This document shows positions 1 to 8,422 of a DNA stretch of 64,000 nucleotides, in pieces. The stretch's first letter is position 1; each line of letters starts with the position of its first letter. The DNA lies in contig NZ_CP151803.1 in NCBI RefSeq assembly GCF_038446955.1, forward strand, positions 3,596,001 through 3,660,000, given 5' to 3'. Made by a program: the position numbers and the translations under genes. This DNA comes from Pedobacter sp. FW305-3-2-15-E-R2A2 (GTDB lineage: Bacteria > Bacteroidota > Bacteroidia > Sphingobacteriales > Sphingobacteriaceae). The notes beneath the pieces were generated by a model. That model was not told where the DNA came from, did no database searches, and saw nothing but the letters and a program-made list of their open reading frames with translations.

Positions 1-24
1 AATAGTTATAAAAAGATAGGGTGA

Positions 25-1197
25 TTAAGAGACCTTCTGTTGAGAGAAATAGGCGGTCGGCATGATGCCGGTTTCTTTTTTAAATGCATTATAAAAAGTG
101 GCCACACTTTTAAAACCACATTCATGAGCAATCGACTCAATCGTCATTCTTTGTGCTTTAAGAGGGTATTGTTCCAGGAAGGAATGAATTCGGTATTCGT
201 TGATCCAGTCGCGAAAGTTCTTCCCGATCAGGTTATTAAGTACAAAGGAACAGTGGTGAACAGGAATATTTAATGCTCCCGCCAGATCGACGATCTGAAA
301 GTCTTCCAGCAGGTAGGGTTTTTTAGTTTCCATCACTTCCTTCATCGCATTGGAGTAATTGTCCAGCTGATGCGGCAAAAGACTGATCTTTTTTATCGTG
401 TTCATCATTGCCGGAATTTCAGGTTTAACCTCTTTCTGCTCCATGTCCAGGTTAACCGAAACGAACAGATAGCCATAGAATAATCTCGGTTGATGGAGTA
501 CAAAAATCATGAGGATTAAAAGTATGGTTCCAACAGCGGAGATAAATAAGGTATTGCTGTATGGGAGCTTCATCGTCTGGAACAGCAAGGGGAGAAAACC
601 CGCCAGTTGAAAAAAGGTGCCCGTTTTAAGGAAAAACAACAACCAGTTTCTACCCGCATGGCCAGCCTTTTTATCCAGGATATTCGACTTTAACACCGTA
701 TACCATGTGTAGGACAGATAAACGACCACCAGAACAGGCCTGAACAGGGAACTGAAAGCGGCAGAAAACAAGCCCGTTCTTTCGGTAATAAACAATTGTT
801 TGTTCTCTTCAATCTGGGTTGCAATTAAGGTCCAGTTGATCGGAAGGGCTAAATTCCAGGGAGATAAATGGATAATGGCGAGAATTGCCGGAATAAAATG
901 TAACCATTGGAACTTACGCAGCTGTTGGTTGCCCCTGATGAAAATGATCGTATACAGGTAGAAACAGGCAGGAGCGATGTACCACAATGGCGTAAACAGC
1001 TGATATAAGACCGGATAGGTCGCTTTTTGATCTGAATGAACCAACAAGGAGATCAGGACTTGTCCAAAACTTGAAAACAAGAGGAGGGCGAGCAGGTAGT
1101 TGAGTAACCTGATTCCCCGTTTTGCAAAAAATAAATGCAGGGAAAGGACGAGGAGAAAAAAGCAACTGATGCTGGTGAAAAAGAGGGAGAGTGTCAT
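25..1197 (-). CDS. Membrane-anchored AraC-family regulator
   Basis: Transcription regulator of 390 residues. The first ~235 residues are strongly hydrophobic, with about seven predicted membrane segments (near 1-25, 30-55, 70-90, 95-115, 150-170, 185-205 and 215-235). The last ~100 residues carry an AraC-type double helix-turn-helix, including 'SIAHECGFKSVATFYNAF', the usual second HTH. A membrane half joined to AraC HTH is common in Bacteroidota and is generally taken to sense an envelope or lipid signal, but the ligand cannot be read here. The gene stands alone; the next gene starts on the other strand at 1436, so the two are divergent. Family is sure, target unknown. Confidence 0.85.
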   Translation of the reverse strand: MTLSLFFTSISCFFLLVLSLHLFFAKRGIRLLNYLLALLLFSSFGQVLISLLVHSDQKATYPVLYQLFTPLWYIAPACFYLYTIIFIRGNQQLRKFQWLHFIPAILAIIHLSPWNLALPINWTLIATQIEENKQLFITERTGLFSAAFSSLFRPVLVVVYLSYTWYTVLKSNILDKKAGHAGRNWLLFFLKTGTFFQLAGFLPLLFQTMKLPYSNTLFISAVGTILLILMIFVLHQPRLFYGYLFVSVNLDMEQKEVKPEIPAMMNTIKKISLLPHQLDNYSNAMKEVMETKKPYLLEDFQIVDLAGALNIPVHHCSFVLNNLIGKNFRDWINEYRIHSFLEQYPLKAQRMTIESIAHECGFKSVATFYNAFKKETGIMPTAYFSQQKVS

Positions 1198-1354
1198 ATA
1201 TCAGGCACATAGGTAATTAAATATAACTCTTTTTATTTCGGGATAGATGAACTGTAGTGCTGTTGAGATAAAATGAACAAAATGAACAAGCCTATAGGCT
1301 GATGCTGAGGCCTCTCTGATGGATTTCCCTGTTTTTGGGTTGACAAAACTATCG

Positions 1355-1375
1355 ATTTAGTTCGTTTAACTAAAT
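1355..1375. repeat. 8-bp inverted repeat upstream of the 1436 gene
   Basis: ATTTAGTT, five bases, AACTAAAT form a perfect inverted repeat in the divergent gap between the AraC-type gene and the 1436 gene. Such a site could be an operator. No binding protein can be named and the AT-rich sequence makes chance occurrence possible. Confidence 0.3.
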
Positions 1376-1435
1376 TTAATCCATAACTTACAATAACGCT
1401 CTGGCACGAAGCTAAGGCATTACATCAGGTAGGTT

Positions 1436-1870
1436 ATGGAGGCAAATTTAACAAGGGAGGATTTCGAAGAATGGCTATTTGCAATGTCAGATAAGTTGGA
1501 AGAATTCGGTGATTTTTTTGAAAGGGAAACGAATAAGAAGCTCAATTACAGTCCGCAGTCCATCAATGACGTGGAAGAGTGGCTGCTGATCAAGTTCAGC
1601 TCCACAGAGGAGATGCTCAGGGCTGAGCATCAGTATACCTTAGATCTGGTGAGCCGTTATGTTGGGGAAACATTCCGCGAAAACCTGCATGGGAAATGGG
1701 ACATTGATCTGGAACATAAGCAGGATGTGTTTTACCACCTGCCTGTCGTTGTGGCGGATAAGGGATACCCACCAATTGCCCCTTATCCCTTAATTACCGC
1801 GAGTGTAAACAAGAGAGGGGGCAGTTATATTGGTGCGGTTCTTAACCATGCGTTAAGAGGAGGTAATTGA
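1436..1870 (+). CDS. Hypothetical protein, 144 aa
   Basis: No family recognised. It is a soluble, acidic 144-residue protein with no signal peptide or membrane segment. The N-terminal half is helical and charged; the C-terminal part ('DLEHKQDVFYHLPVVVADKG') looks like alpha/beta sheet. The gene is monocistronic and converges on the 189-residue gene, with only 3 bases between the two stops. The ATG at 1436 is the first plausible start after a 238-base divergent gap. Coding status is supported by length and by amino-acid composition like its neighbours. Confidence 0.65.
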   Translation: MEANLTREDFEEWLFAMSDKLEEFGDFFERETNKKLNYSPQSINDVEEWLLIKFSSTEEMLRAEHQYTLDLVSRYVGETFRENLHGKWDIDLEHKQDVFYHLPVVVADKGYPPIAPYPLITASVNKRGGSYIGAVLNHALRGGN

Positions 1871-1873
1871 GCT

Positions 1874-2443
1874 TTAAAATTCTATGTCGTCGGCTACATT
1901 GCCACCCTGGGCATTTGCAAACTTTTGGCTATACTTTTCCTTATAAGCAGCTTGCGTCTGCATATATTTTTGGGAATCGGCCGCAATATCCCGGTGAATC
2001 TGCTCATTCCATAAGGAAGCAGCGATTTGAAAATCACCGAGAGAAATTCCATATTGGTCCGCAATCCAGCTGGCGCCATCCAGTCCATAATCATAAGCCA
2101 CCTGTCTGGCAACTTCCAGTTCCTGATAGAAGTCTTTATCAGTTTTGATTTTCTCTATATAACCTGAAGCTTCCGCAGAAACCTCAGCTTGTAGCTGACT
2201 GAATTTAGGGTGTTGGTCTGCCGTACCGAAATGCTGACCAAAAAGCGTAACCACCTGATAAGTAGCATCTTCCTTCATGCGTTCCTGCCAAAGTAAATTG
2301 GCTTCCTGCCATACCGGCATTTCTACGCCCAGGGCTTTTGCAACCTGGTCTTCGCTCAGGCCGCTGCCCATCTTTGCGCATGCAGCGCTGTAATCTTCTA
2401 AAGTAATACCGTGAATAGGTGCTAATAATGGATTCTCAGACAT
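1874..2443 (-). CDS. Conserved hypothetical protein, 189 aa (DUF6620-like)
   Basis: Soluble helical protein with two similar halves. 'ITLEDYSAACAKMGSGLSED' near residue 14 is followed by a Trp-containing segment (MPVWQEANLLWQERM), and 'YGISLGDFQIAASLWNEQIH' recurs near residue 130. This suggests an internal duplication of a roughly 60-residue helical unit. It recalls the family I remember as DUF6620, but that name is from memory and unchecked. It is the last gene of a four-gene minus-strand set running from 4496 to 1874, 11 bases after the 275-residue zinc-ribbon gene. Function unknown; shared expression with the SPFH protein is the main clue. Confidence 0.7.
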   Translation of the reverse strand: MSENPLLAPIHGITLEDYSAACAKMGSGLSEDQVAKALGVEMPVWQEANLLWQERMKEDATYQVVTLFGQHFGTADQHPKFSQLQAEVSAEASGYIEKIKTDKDFYQELEVARQVAYDYGLDGASWIADQYGISLGDFQIAASLWNEQIHRDIAADSQKYMQTQAAYKEKYSQKFANAQGGNVADDIEF

Positions 2444-2454
2444 GTTTTCTATAT

Positions 2455-3282
2455 TTAAGTTTGACTAATAAGGTGATCATTCCATAAACGCTGGTAAAAA
2501 CGTTCATTTTCTTCCCGCATATCGGGTGTTATTTTATTCCATTCATCAAACATGGAACGTAAATATTGCCGGTAGAGTTCCGGCTTTTTGGGGCTGCTTT
2601 GCTCATAAATCAAAAGCAGATGTTTTGTTCGCTGTTCGGCGAGGCTCCGGGCCTGATAAAATACCATTTGCATTTCCGTGGAAGGGGTATAGGTATTTTG
2701 CGTCTGGCAGAATGGGCATTGGATATAGGCTGCAATGTAAAACATCTTTGGAATGCTCATCTTTGCCGCACATTGTTTACAGCTAAACTGATCCTTTATG
2801 CGCTCAAATTGAATCAGTTGCTCCTGGTAAGCCGCTTCCAGATCGTTTTGTCCTTCTGCAGCCATGAGCAGTTCGATGCCCTCATTTATCTTTGCTTCAA
2901 ATTGCTGATGCCGGTGCAGACAAGCCATTTTAAAATGGTAGAGCCGCTCATGGTATTTGCGTCCGGCACTGGAAATCAGATCTGGAAGACCCGTACCAGA
3001 TCTATAAATAAAAGGAATAATGCGTTCTTCATTTGCGTCATTTGCTTTCCGCCGTATCTGGTTGATCTGTCCGATCAATCCCGTTCGCATCCGGATGTGT
3101 GCACGCTTATAAGGATCGCTGTCTTCCTTAAATACCGCGATCAGTTCCGGTACAGCCGCTAAACACAGTTCTTCAAGACGTGCTTCCAGCTTATCAAGAA
3201 AGGCAAACCATTTTTCTTCGGTTTGTCTGATTTCCTCCAATAAGGCAGGGTTATCGTATTTGTTTTTAAAGAACCCAAACAT
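2455..3282 (-). CDS. Zinc-ribbon hypothetical protein, 275 aa
   Basis: Mostly alpha-helical, cytosolic-looking protein. Near residues 167-195 are two CxxC pairs (SCKQCAAK and QCPFCQTQ) separated by about 20 residues, a classical zinc-ribbon spacing. The rest is rich in charged helices and resembles no enzyme family I recognise. It lies 3 bases downstream of the 82-residue zinc-ribbon gene and 11 bases upstream of the 189-residue gene, so the set is almost certainly one transcript. A structural or adaptor role with the SPFH protein is possible but is inference only. Confidence 0.75.
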   Translation of the reverse strand: MFGFFKNKYDNPALLEEIRQTEEKWFAFLDKLEARLEELCLAAVPELIAVFKEDSDPYKRAHIRMRTGLIGQINQIRRKANDANEERIIPFIYRSGTGLPDLISSAGRKYHERLYHFKMACLHRHQQFEAKINEGIELLMAAEGQNDLEAAYQEQLIQFERIKDQFSCKQCAAKMSIPKMFYIAAYIQCPFCQTQNTYTPSTEMQMVFYQARSLAEQRTKHLLLIYEQSSPKKPELYRQYLRSMFDEWNKITPDMREENERFYQRLWNDHLISQT

Positions 3283-3285
3283 CAG

Positions 3286-3534
3286 CTAAGCGTTGTTTAT
3301 CTTTTTAATATGTATGCCATCACTGAGGCTGACTTCCATGAATTTAAAACCACAATAAGCACAGCGGGTAAGCCCATCCGAAAAAGCGCGGCCGGCACCA
3401 CATTCCGGGCAATCCAGCACCTGCATTTTAGCCTTTTCGTATCTGATTTCTCCACCGTAGTTTTCCTGTAACAGGGACTGTTGTTTTAGCCGGTCCAGAT
3501 AGCTTCGTGTGTTTTTTGTCTCCTTATTGCCCAT
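3286..3534 (-). CDS. Small zinc-ribbon protein, 82 aa
   Basis: An 82-residue protein with 'CPECGAGRAF' and 'CAYCGFKF', two CxxCG knuckles 16 residues apart that would bind one zinc ion. The N-terminal third is charged and helical. There is no signal peptide or membrane segment. It sits between the SPFH gene (8 bases upstream) and the 275-residue zinc-ribbon gene (3 bases downstream). Short zinc ribbons of this type often accompany SPFH/SHOCT proteins and may act as interaction modules. No enzymatic role is suggested. Confidence 0.75.
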   Translation of the reverse strand: MGNKETKNTRSYLDRLKQQSLLQENYGGEIRYEKAKMQVLDCPECGAGRAFSDGLTRCAYCGFKFMEVSLSDGIHIKKINNA

Positions 3535-3542
3535 AGGTCCTG

Positions 3543-4496
3543 TTATAATAGCTTTAACAATTCTTCTTTTTTGGCCGCATATTCGGCATCGGTAATCAGT
3601 TGCCTGTTGAACAGTTCCTTTAAGTTTTTGAGCCTTTCGGAGATGTCTTCTCCCGGACCTGCTTTTTGCGGTAGTGATGCAGAAGGGTTGATGTTCATGA
3701 TCATTCCCATGGCCAGCCCTTGCCGGGTCACATCTGCCATGCCGTTGTTTTCATTGCCTATTGCAGTGGCGATGCTAAATTTTGAGAATTTATCCATGTC
3801 AGTGACCATATTCATGCCCGTTACTTTATCATAATGTTGCAGCACTTCTTCAGGTAAAGTCACACTTGTGACGTTGAACTGCGTTATTTCAAGGCCAAAT
3901 CCCGTAAAAATGGATTGGATTAAAGGCTTTATCTTTTCATTCAATTCTGCAATATTGCCGGCAACATCCATTACTGCGAGCTTTGCTCCGGCTAAAACTG
4001 CGGCAAATCTGGGAGCGATGAAATCACGCAATTGTAATTCCAGTTCGGCAATGCCCAGGTTGGGATAGCTGCCTGCATATTCTTTAAAGAACAGGCCGAC
4101 GTCGGTGATGCGGATATTGTAATTGCCATAGGCCCTGATGCGTACCTGTCCGAAGTTTTCGTCCCTCATCAGTACCGGACTCGGGGTTCCCCAGCGAAGG
4201 TTTATAAATTGATGTGTGTTGAAAAAGTAGATGTCTGCTTTGTATGGACTTTCAAAACCATATTTCCAACCCTTCAGGCGGGAAAGCAGGGGAATGTTCT
4301 CTGTTTTCAGGATATGTTTTCCTGCCGGGAAGACATCGGCCAGTTGGCCTTCATTCAATAAAAGCGCATGCTGACTTTCCCTGACCGTCAATACTGCACC
4401 GTTTTTAATTTCCTGATCTGCATCAGGAAACTTCCACATTAACATATTTGGATGTGGACTTACAGATTCAATAACCTCTAAAAATGGTAATGTCAT
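3543..4496 (-). CDS. SPFH domain protein with C-terminal SHOCT
   Basis: A 317-residue SPFH/band-7 type protein of the YdjI-like ('virion core protein'-like) group. Residues ~20-230 form the SPFH beta/alpha domain ('VRESQHALLLNEGQLADVF', 'GFGLEITQFNVTSVTLPEEV'). The last ~30 residues ('LKNLKELFNRQLITDAEYAA') are a typical SHOCT helix-turn-helix oligomerisation motif. There is no N-terminal membrane segment, so any membrane link is peripheral. It is the first gene of the 4496-1874 minus-strand set with two zinc-ribbon proteins and a helical orphan. SPFH proteins form large membrane-associated rings; the substrate here is unknown. Confidence 0.85.
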   Translation of the reverse strand: MTLPFLEVIESVSPHPNMLMWKFPDADQEIKNGAVLTVRESQHALLLNEGQLADVFPAGKHILKTENIPLLSRLKGWKYGFESPYKADIYFFNTHQFINLRWGTPSPVLMRDENFGQVRIRAYGNYNIRITDVGLFFKEYAGSYPNLGIAELELQLRDFIAPRFAAVLAGAKLAVMDVAGNIAELNEKIKPLIQSIFTGFGLEITQFNVTSVTLPEEVLQHYDKVTGMNMVTDMDKFSKFSIATAIGNENNGMADVTRQGLAMGMIMNINPSASLPQKAGPGEDISERLKNLKELFNRQLITDAEYAAKKEELLKLL

Positions 4497-4652
4497 ATTT
4501 CCGGGTTTAAAAAAGCCACCACCAGGTAGGGGCCTGGCGGCAGCAAGGGGGTATGCTATAAAGGTCTTATTTATTTCCTATCGCAGCAGCCTACATTGCA
4601 TCTACGAATTGGGGAATTGCTGACTACAATACGTCTACAGATTTCCAGGATA

Positions 4653-4683
4653 TTTACATTTTGTATCAATTTTGATCTATTTG
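4653..4683 (+). promoter_or_regulatory. Candidate Bacteroidota promoter for the TPR-HTH gene
   Basis: TTTA, 19 bases, TCTATTTG, against the consensus TTTG-N19-TAnnTTTG (one mismatch in each box). It ends 15 bases before the ATG at 4699. Spacing is exact, but both boxes are imperfect in an AT-rich region. Confidence 0.4.
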
Positions 4684-4698
4684 TATTAATTTCAGGCT

Positions 4699-6567
4699 AT
4701 GAAATCCTCCCTGTTCAAACTGTTTATTTGCAGCTTCCTTTGTTTATCTCTGTTTAATGCTTCGGCGCAGTCTGTCTTATCCGACAGTCTAAAGACCGCC
4801 CTGAATGAATCCTCTATCTCTCCTCCGGAAAAATCAAGATTACTGACCCGGTTGTCGGAAGTATACCGGTTGAATAAAGACGATCAGGCAGGAATACGAA
4901 CCGGAAAGGAAAGTGTGCGCTTTGCTTTGAAGACCCGCAATTATACGGAGGCCGTAAAAGCATATGTAGTACTCACTAATATCTATGCCATTACTCAGCA
5001 GTTTGCGGCCATGAAAACAGCAAGTGATTCCGCGATGGTCATCGCACGTCAGCAGCATAAGCCTGAAGCCATGGCTTATGCCTGGTATGGACGGGCATTG
5101 TTGTACAAGGCCTTATCGAATGCAGATGAAGTGGTAAAACATTGTCAGTTGGGGTTGAAAGCGCTGGAAAAAACAGAAGATCCTTATCTTTCGTCTAAGC
5201 TTTATTATCAGCTTTATGCGGTAAATTCAGGCTGGAACAATGTAGCCAAAGTCAACTTATACGCCAGAAAGGCGACCGGGAATGCGTTGAAAGCTAAGGA
5301 TTACAATGGATTAAGTAATGCCTATACCGGTTTATCTGTGGCTTTTGAATACAATTATGCAGCTTCGAAAAAGGTGGCTGATCTGGATAGTGTCTTATTT
5401 TACCTGAATAAATCGGAAGCCCTTTATCAGCAATATCCTGGCCGTGTAGCTGATCATACCTATGCGATAGCCTGTATCAATATGGCGAGCTATTACCTTA
5501 AATATTTTCCGGAAAGCGATCAATCGGCTAAAAGTAATGGAATCCGATATGCAAATAAGGCAAGGAAGGTCATGGAGAATAGTTTGAGAAATCAGTCGAT
5601 CATTGCCAACAGCCTGGGAATTCTGAGTGAGTATGCCAGGAGGGAAGGAGATCTGGGATTGATGGAACGTTACCTTCTTCAGGCTTATGAGGTTATGAAA
5701 ACGGAAAAAGATCCAACTTACCATACCCTGATCAATGTGGTACAGGCACTGGCCGACAGCTATGAGAAGAAAGGGGAATATGCAAAGGCATTGAGTTTTC
5801 AAAAACAGGTCACGGAATACAACAATAAGAGTTTCGACAAAACGCAGGCAACGAATGCGCAGAAACTGGAAATACAATACGATACGGAAAAAAAGAACAA
5901 TGAAATGTTGGTCCTGAAGGAGCGGGAAAGCAGTCGTCATTTACAATCGGTTCTATATGGCTGCATTGCCTTTGCATCCCTGGTTGGTCTGATCTTTTTG
6001 TTCCGTTCCTACCATTTCAAGCTGCGATATTCCTTACAATTGGAAAAGCAATTACAGCTGGAAAAACAGGACTCGGAGCTACAGGTGAAGCTGGAAAGGG
6101 AAGCACAGGCAAGGCTGATCGCAGAACAGCGCTTAATGGAGGCAGAGCAGCAACAGTTGAAGAAAGAAGTGATGGCCAATGTCTTGCAACTCGATCATAA
6201 AAACCAAATGCTGCACCAAATTAAAGCACAATTAACTGAAGGTGAACCGGTCAATATGCACAAAATACTCAAGTCGGAGTCGATGCTGGACAATAGCTTT
6301 GAACAGGCAAAACTAGAACTCCAGCAACTACACCCCAGCTTTTTCCGATTGCTAGCCGAGCGGTCCCTGCAAAAGCTGACCCCGCTTGATCTGAGGTTCT
6401 GTGCCTGCCTGCACCTCCACATGGATACCCGGCAAATTGCGCAGCTGATGCATATAGAGGCCAAGAGTGTTCGGATGAGCCGTTACCGGATCAAGCAGAA
6501 GCTGGGGCTTTCGAAGGAAGATGACCTGAATGTTTTCCTCCAGCAACTCGGTAAAAGCCCCTCTTAA
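4699..6567 (+). CDS. TPR transcriptional regulator with TM and LuxR-like HTH
   Basis: A 622-residue protein with a signal peptide (ends ...NASAQ near 24), about nine TPR-like helical repeats to ~400, one membrane segment at ~416-436, a long charged coiled coil (~440-520), and a C-terminal winged/LuxR-like HTH at ~550-615 ('DTRQIAQLMHIEAKSVRMSR'). This architecture is frequent in Bacteroidota. It is taken to couple a periplasmic TPR sensor to a cytoplasmic DNA-binding domain without kinase chemistry. It is monocistronic and converges on the WKNG-repeat gene, with 6 bases between the stops. No histidine kinase or receiver residues are present. Target genes are unknown. Confidence 0.8.
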   Translation: MKSSLFKLFICSFLCLSLFNASAQSVLSDSLKTALNESSISPPEKSRLLTRLSEVYRLNKDDQAGIRTGKESVRFALKTRNYTEAVKAYVVLTNIYAITQQFAAMKTASDSAMVIARQQHKPEAMAYAWYGRALLYKALSNADEVVKHCQLGLKALEKTEDPYLSSKLYYQLYAVNSGWNNVAKVNLYARKATGNALKAKDYNGLSNAYTGLSVAFEYNYAASKKVADLDSVLFYLNKSEALYQQYPGRVADHTYAIACINMASYYLKYFPESDQSAKSNGIRYANKARKVMENSLRNQSIIANSLGILSEYARREGDLGLMERYLLQAYEVMKTEKDPTYHTLINVVQALADSYEKKGEYAKALSFQKQVTEYNNKSFDKTQATNAQKLEIQYDTEKKNNEMLVLKERESSRHLQSVLYGCIAFASLVGLIFLFRSYHFKLRYSLQLEKQLQLEKQDSELQVKLEREAQARLIAEQRLMEAEQQQLKKEVMANVLQLDHKNQMLHQIKAQLTEGEPVNMHKILKSESMLDNSFEQAKLELQQLHPSFFRLLAERSLQKLTPLDLRFCACLHLHMDTRQIAQLMHIEAKSVRMSRYRIKQKLGLSKEDDLNVFLQQLGKSPS

Positions 6568-6573
6568 AGATCT

Positions 6574-7539
6574 TTATTTTACGAAGATGCCGGTGAGGTG
6601 ACCCGTAATATCCTTGAGAGATACGGCCTTACCATTTTTCCAGTAAGTAGGGTTTCCTTCCAGATAACCCACCAGATAAACATCCTGACCAGATACGGCC
6701 ATGGCATTTACCCCTGCACTTTCTTTGCCATCTGTTAATCTTGTCGGCTGTCCGTTTTTCCAGCTTACCATCACATTGATCGCTTCTGCATTTCTTTCGA
6801 ACCCGGCAAAATAGACATCATTACCAGATAAGGAAACCGCTTTGGCACTTGTTCCATTGGCGAGCAGGATTTCTTTTCCATTTTTCCAATACACGGCAAT
6901 TTCTATCCCTTCTTTATCCCTGGCTTTACCAGCTACGTAAACGTCTGTTCCCGAAACTGCGATCCCATTGGCTTCTGCACCTGGGTTAGCGGAGACCAGT
7001 TTTATTGCCTTTCCATTTTTCCAGTAAGTCGCTTCATAATCCCCGTTTTCATCTACCTGATAACCGGAGATGTATACCTCCTGGCCGGCAACGAAGATAT
7101 CTGTCAGCGTGATGTCTTCGCCCATTTTTGTGGCAATCCCGTTTTTCCAGTACATCGCAATAGAGCCATTGTTTCCGATGACATGTACATCTGGGCCCGA
7201 AACGGCCAGTGCGAGTGCTTTTGCATAAGTTTTACCATCGCTGAGTACGATCGCTTTACCGTTCTTCCAGTACATCGCAACAGGTTCCCCTGCACTGTTA
7301 TTTACATATCCGGATACGTATTCGTCATTGCCTGATACCACAATGTCTAAAGCTTCAGCGAAGGTCTTTCCATCAGTTAATTTGATGACCTGCCCGTTTT
7401 TCCAATAATTGATAAAATTTGGCCCTCCGTCATTACCAAGGTAGGTTAGGTATAAGCCGGGAGCAGATTGTGCTTTAGTAACCGTACTTAGTACAGTAAA
7501 CAAAAAGGTCAGACAATACAGTTTTGATAGGATTTTCAT
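6574..7539 (-). CDS. Secreted seven-repeat WKNG protein (probable beta-propeller)
   Basis: A 321-residue protein with a signal peptide ending in ...TKAQS. The mature part consists of seven imperfect units of about 40 residues, each with a Y/S-W-K-N-G motif followed by a hydrophobic strand, and a companion 'AVSGxDVYVAGY' strand pair. Seven units of that length with alternating strands fit a seven-bladed beta-propeller, which is inference. No catalytic residues stand out. The protein is probably periplasmic or surface exposed. It has its own well-matched promoter at 7581-7611 and converges on the TPR-HTH gene. Members of this repeat type are usually called hypothetical. Confidence 0.75.
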   Translation of the reverse strand: MKILSKLYCLTFLFTVLSTVTKAQSAPGLYLTYLGNDGGPNFINYWKNGQVIKLTDGKTFAEALDIVVSGNDEYVSGYVNNSAGEPVAMYWKNGKAIVLSDGKTYAKALALAVSGPDVHVIGNNGSIAMYWKNGIATKMGEDITLTDIFVAGQEVYISGYQVDENGDYEATYWKNGKAIKLVSANPGAEANGIAVSGTDVYVAGKARDKEGIEIAVYWKNGKEILLANGTSAKAVSLSGNDVYFAGFERNAEAINVMVSWKNGQPTRLTDGKESAGVNAMAVSGQDVYLVGYLEGNPTYWKNGKAVSLKDITGHLTGIFVK

Positions 7540-7580
7540 TATTTGTTATTTTTTTAATCTAAGGAATGATGAGTTATATG

Positions 7581-7611
7581 CAAAGCTAGTTTAATTAGTA
7601 AAAAATTCAAG
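7581..7611 (-). promoter_or_regulatory. Bacteroidota promoter for the WKNG-repeat gene
   Basis: Read on the minus strand: CTTG, 19 bases, TAGCTTTG. The -7 box is a perfect match to TAnnTTTG, the -33 box has TTG, and spacing is exact. The ATG lies 42 bases downstream at 7539. Confidence 0.6.
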
Positions 7612-7645
7612 ATACTAAATAAAATTCCGAGAATAATATATAATT

Positions 7646-7676
7646 TTTGGTTACTAACTATATTAGTATAATTTTG
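7646..7676 (+). promoter_or_regulatory. Bacteroidota promoter for the CoiA-like gene
   Basis: TTTG, 19 bases, TAATTTTG: a full match to the Bacteroidota sigma consensus TTTG-N19-TAnnTTTG. The ATG at 7707 follows 30 bases after the -7 box. It is arranged back to back with the WKNG-gene promoter at 7581-7611. Confidence 0.65.
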
Positions 7677-7706
7677 TTTTTGCTAAAATTCGATTGAGTT
7701 TATAAT

Positions 7707-8321
7707 ATGGAATCTAATTCTCCTTTATTGAGGTTTTATCCTGGAGAAACACCCTGGCACCGCAACTGGAAGAAAGCATTTCCTCCGGCTTTCAGGGAAG
7801 TCAGTTTTGTGGATGCGACCTTTGGCGAGCTTCACCGGGCTGATGTACACACGCCCTGTGGAACGACGCTGGAGTTTCAGAATTCTCCGATTTCTATGGA
7901 GGAACTCAGGAGCAGGGAGGCTTTTTATCCAAACCTTGTTTGGATCCTCAACGGAAAGAAGTTTAAAGGATTCCGGATCCTTAAAAGCTTGCCGGATGTA
8001 GATGATCCCCGGCTTTCTGCCTATGAGTTTTGCCATAGTGATCACCTTTCCATGATCCGCAAGTCGGACCTCGCTCAGGAGAAGCCGAAGGTTTTAAATT
8101 TCTATCATCCGGAGATTAAAGGGGTTCCTTTAACCTCTTACTATTATTCATTTTGCTGGAAACACCCGCATCGCGTATGGTTTGAAGCAAAATGTCCCAT
8201 CATTGTGGATTTGGGTGGCCACTTCTTATACCAGCTAAAACAGCGAAGACAACTGTCCGGAGATTATGCTTATCTGCACATCATTCCGAGAAAATCGTTT
8301 ATTGAACGATACGTGTTCTGA
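7707..8321 (+). CDS. CoiA-like nuclease-fold protein
   Basis: A 204-residue protein resembling the nuclease domain of competence protein CoiA. The diagnostic run is 'LHRADVHTPCGTTLEFQNSP' (residues ~45-64) followed by 'ISMEELRSREAFYPNLVWIL'. In the family, the Asp of ADV and the Glu of EFQ are restriction-endonuclease-like active-site residues. The N-terminal 'ETPWHRNWKKAF' is also family-like. It is shorter than full CoiA and lacks its zinc-finger and helical parts. There are no competence genes around it; it is monocistronic behind a strong promoter. It could act in DNA uptake, repair or defence; the sequence does not decide. Confidence 0.7.
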   Translation: MESNSPLLRFYPGETPWHRNWKKAFPPAFREVSFVDATFGELHRADVHTPCGTTLEFQNSPISMEELRSREAFYPNLVWILNGKKFKGFRILKSLPDVDDPRLSAYEFCHSDHLSMIRKSDLAQEKPKVLNFYHPEIKGVPLTSYYYSFCWKHPHRVWFEAKCPIIVDLGGHFLYQLKQRRQLSGDYAYLHIIPRKSFIERYVF

Positions 8322-8422
8322 GCTCAGATGTGGAGCGGACAGGTATTTCCATGATAAAGAAGGTACGAAAAGAGCATACGGCTCAAGCAAAAATTGAAAC
8401 GATTCTTAACCGGGAGCGCGGT

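Noticed and set aside
2566..3162. 198-codon plus-strand frame opposite the 275-residue zinc-ribbon gene
   Set aside because: Antisense shadow; the minus-strand frame has zinc-ribbon motifs and operon spacing.
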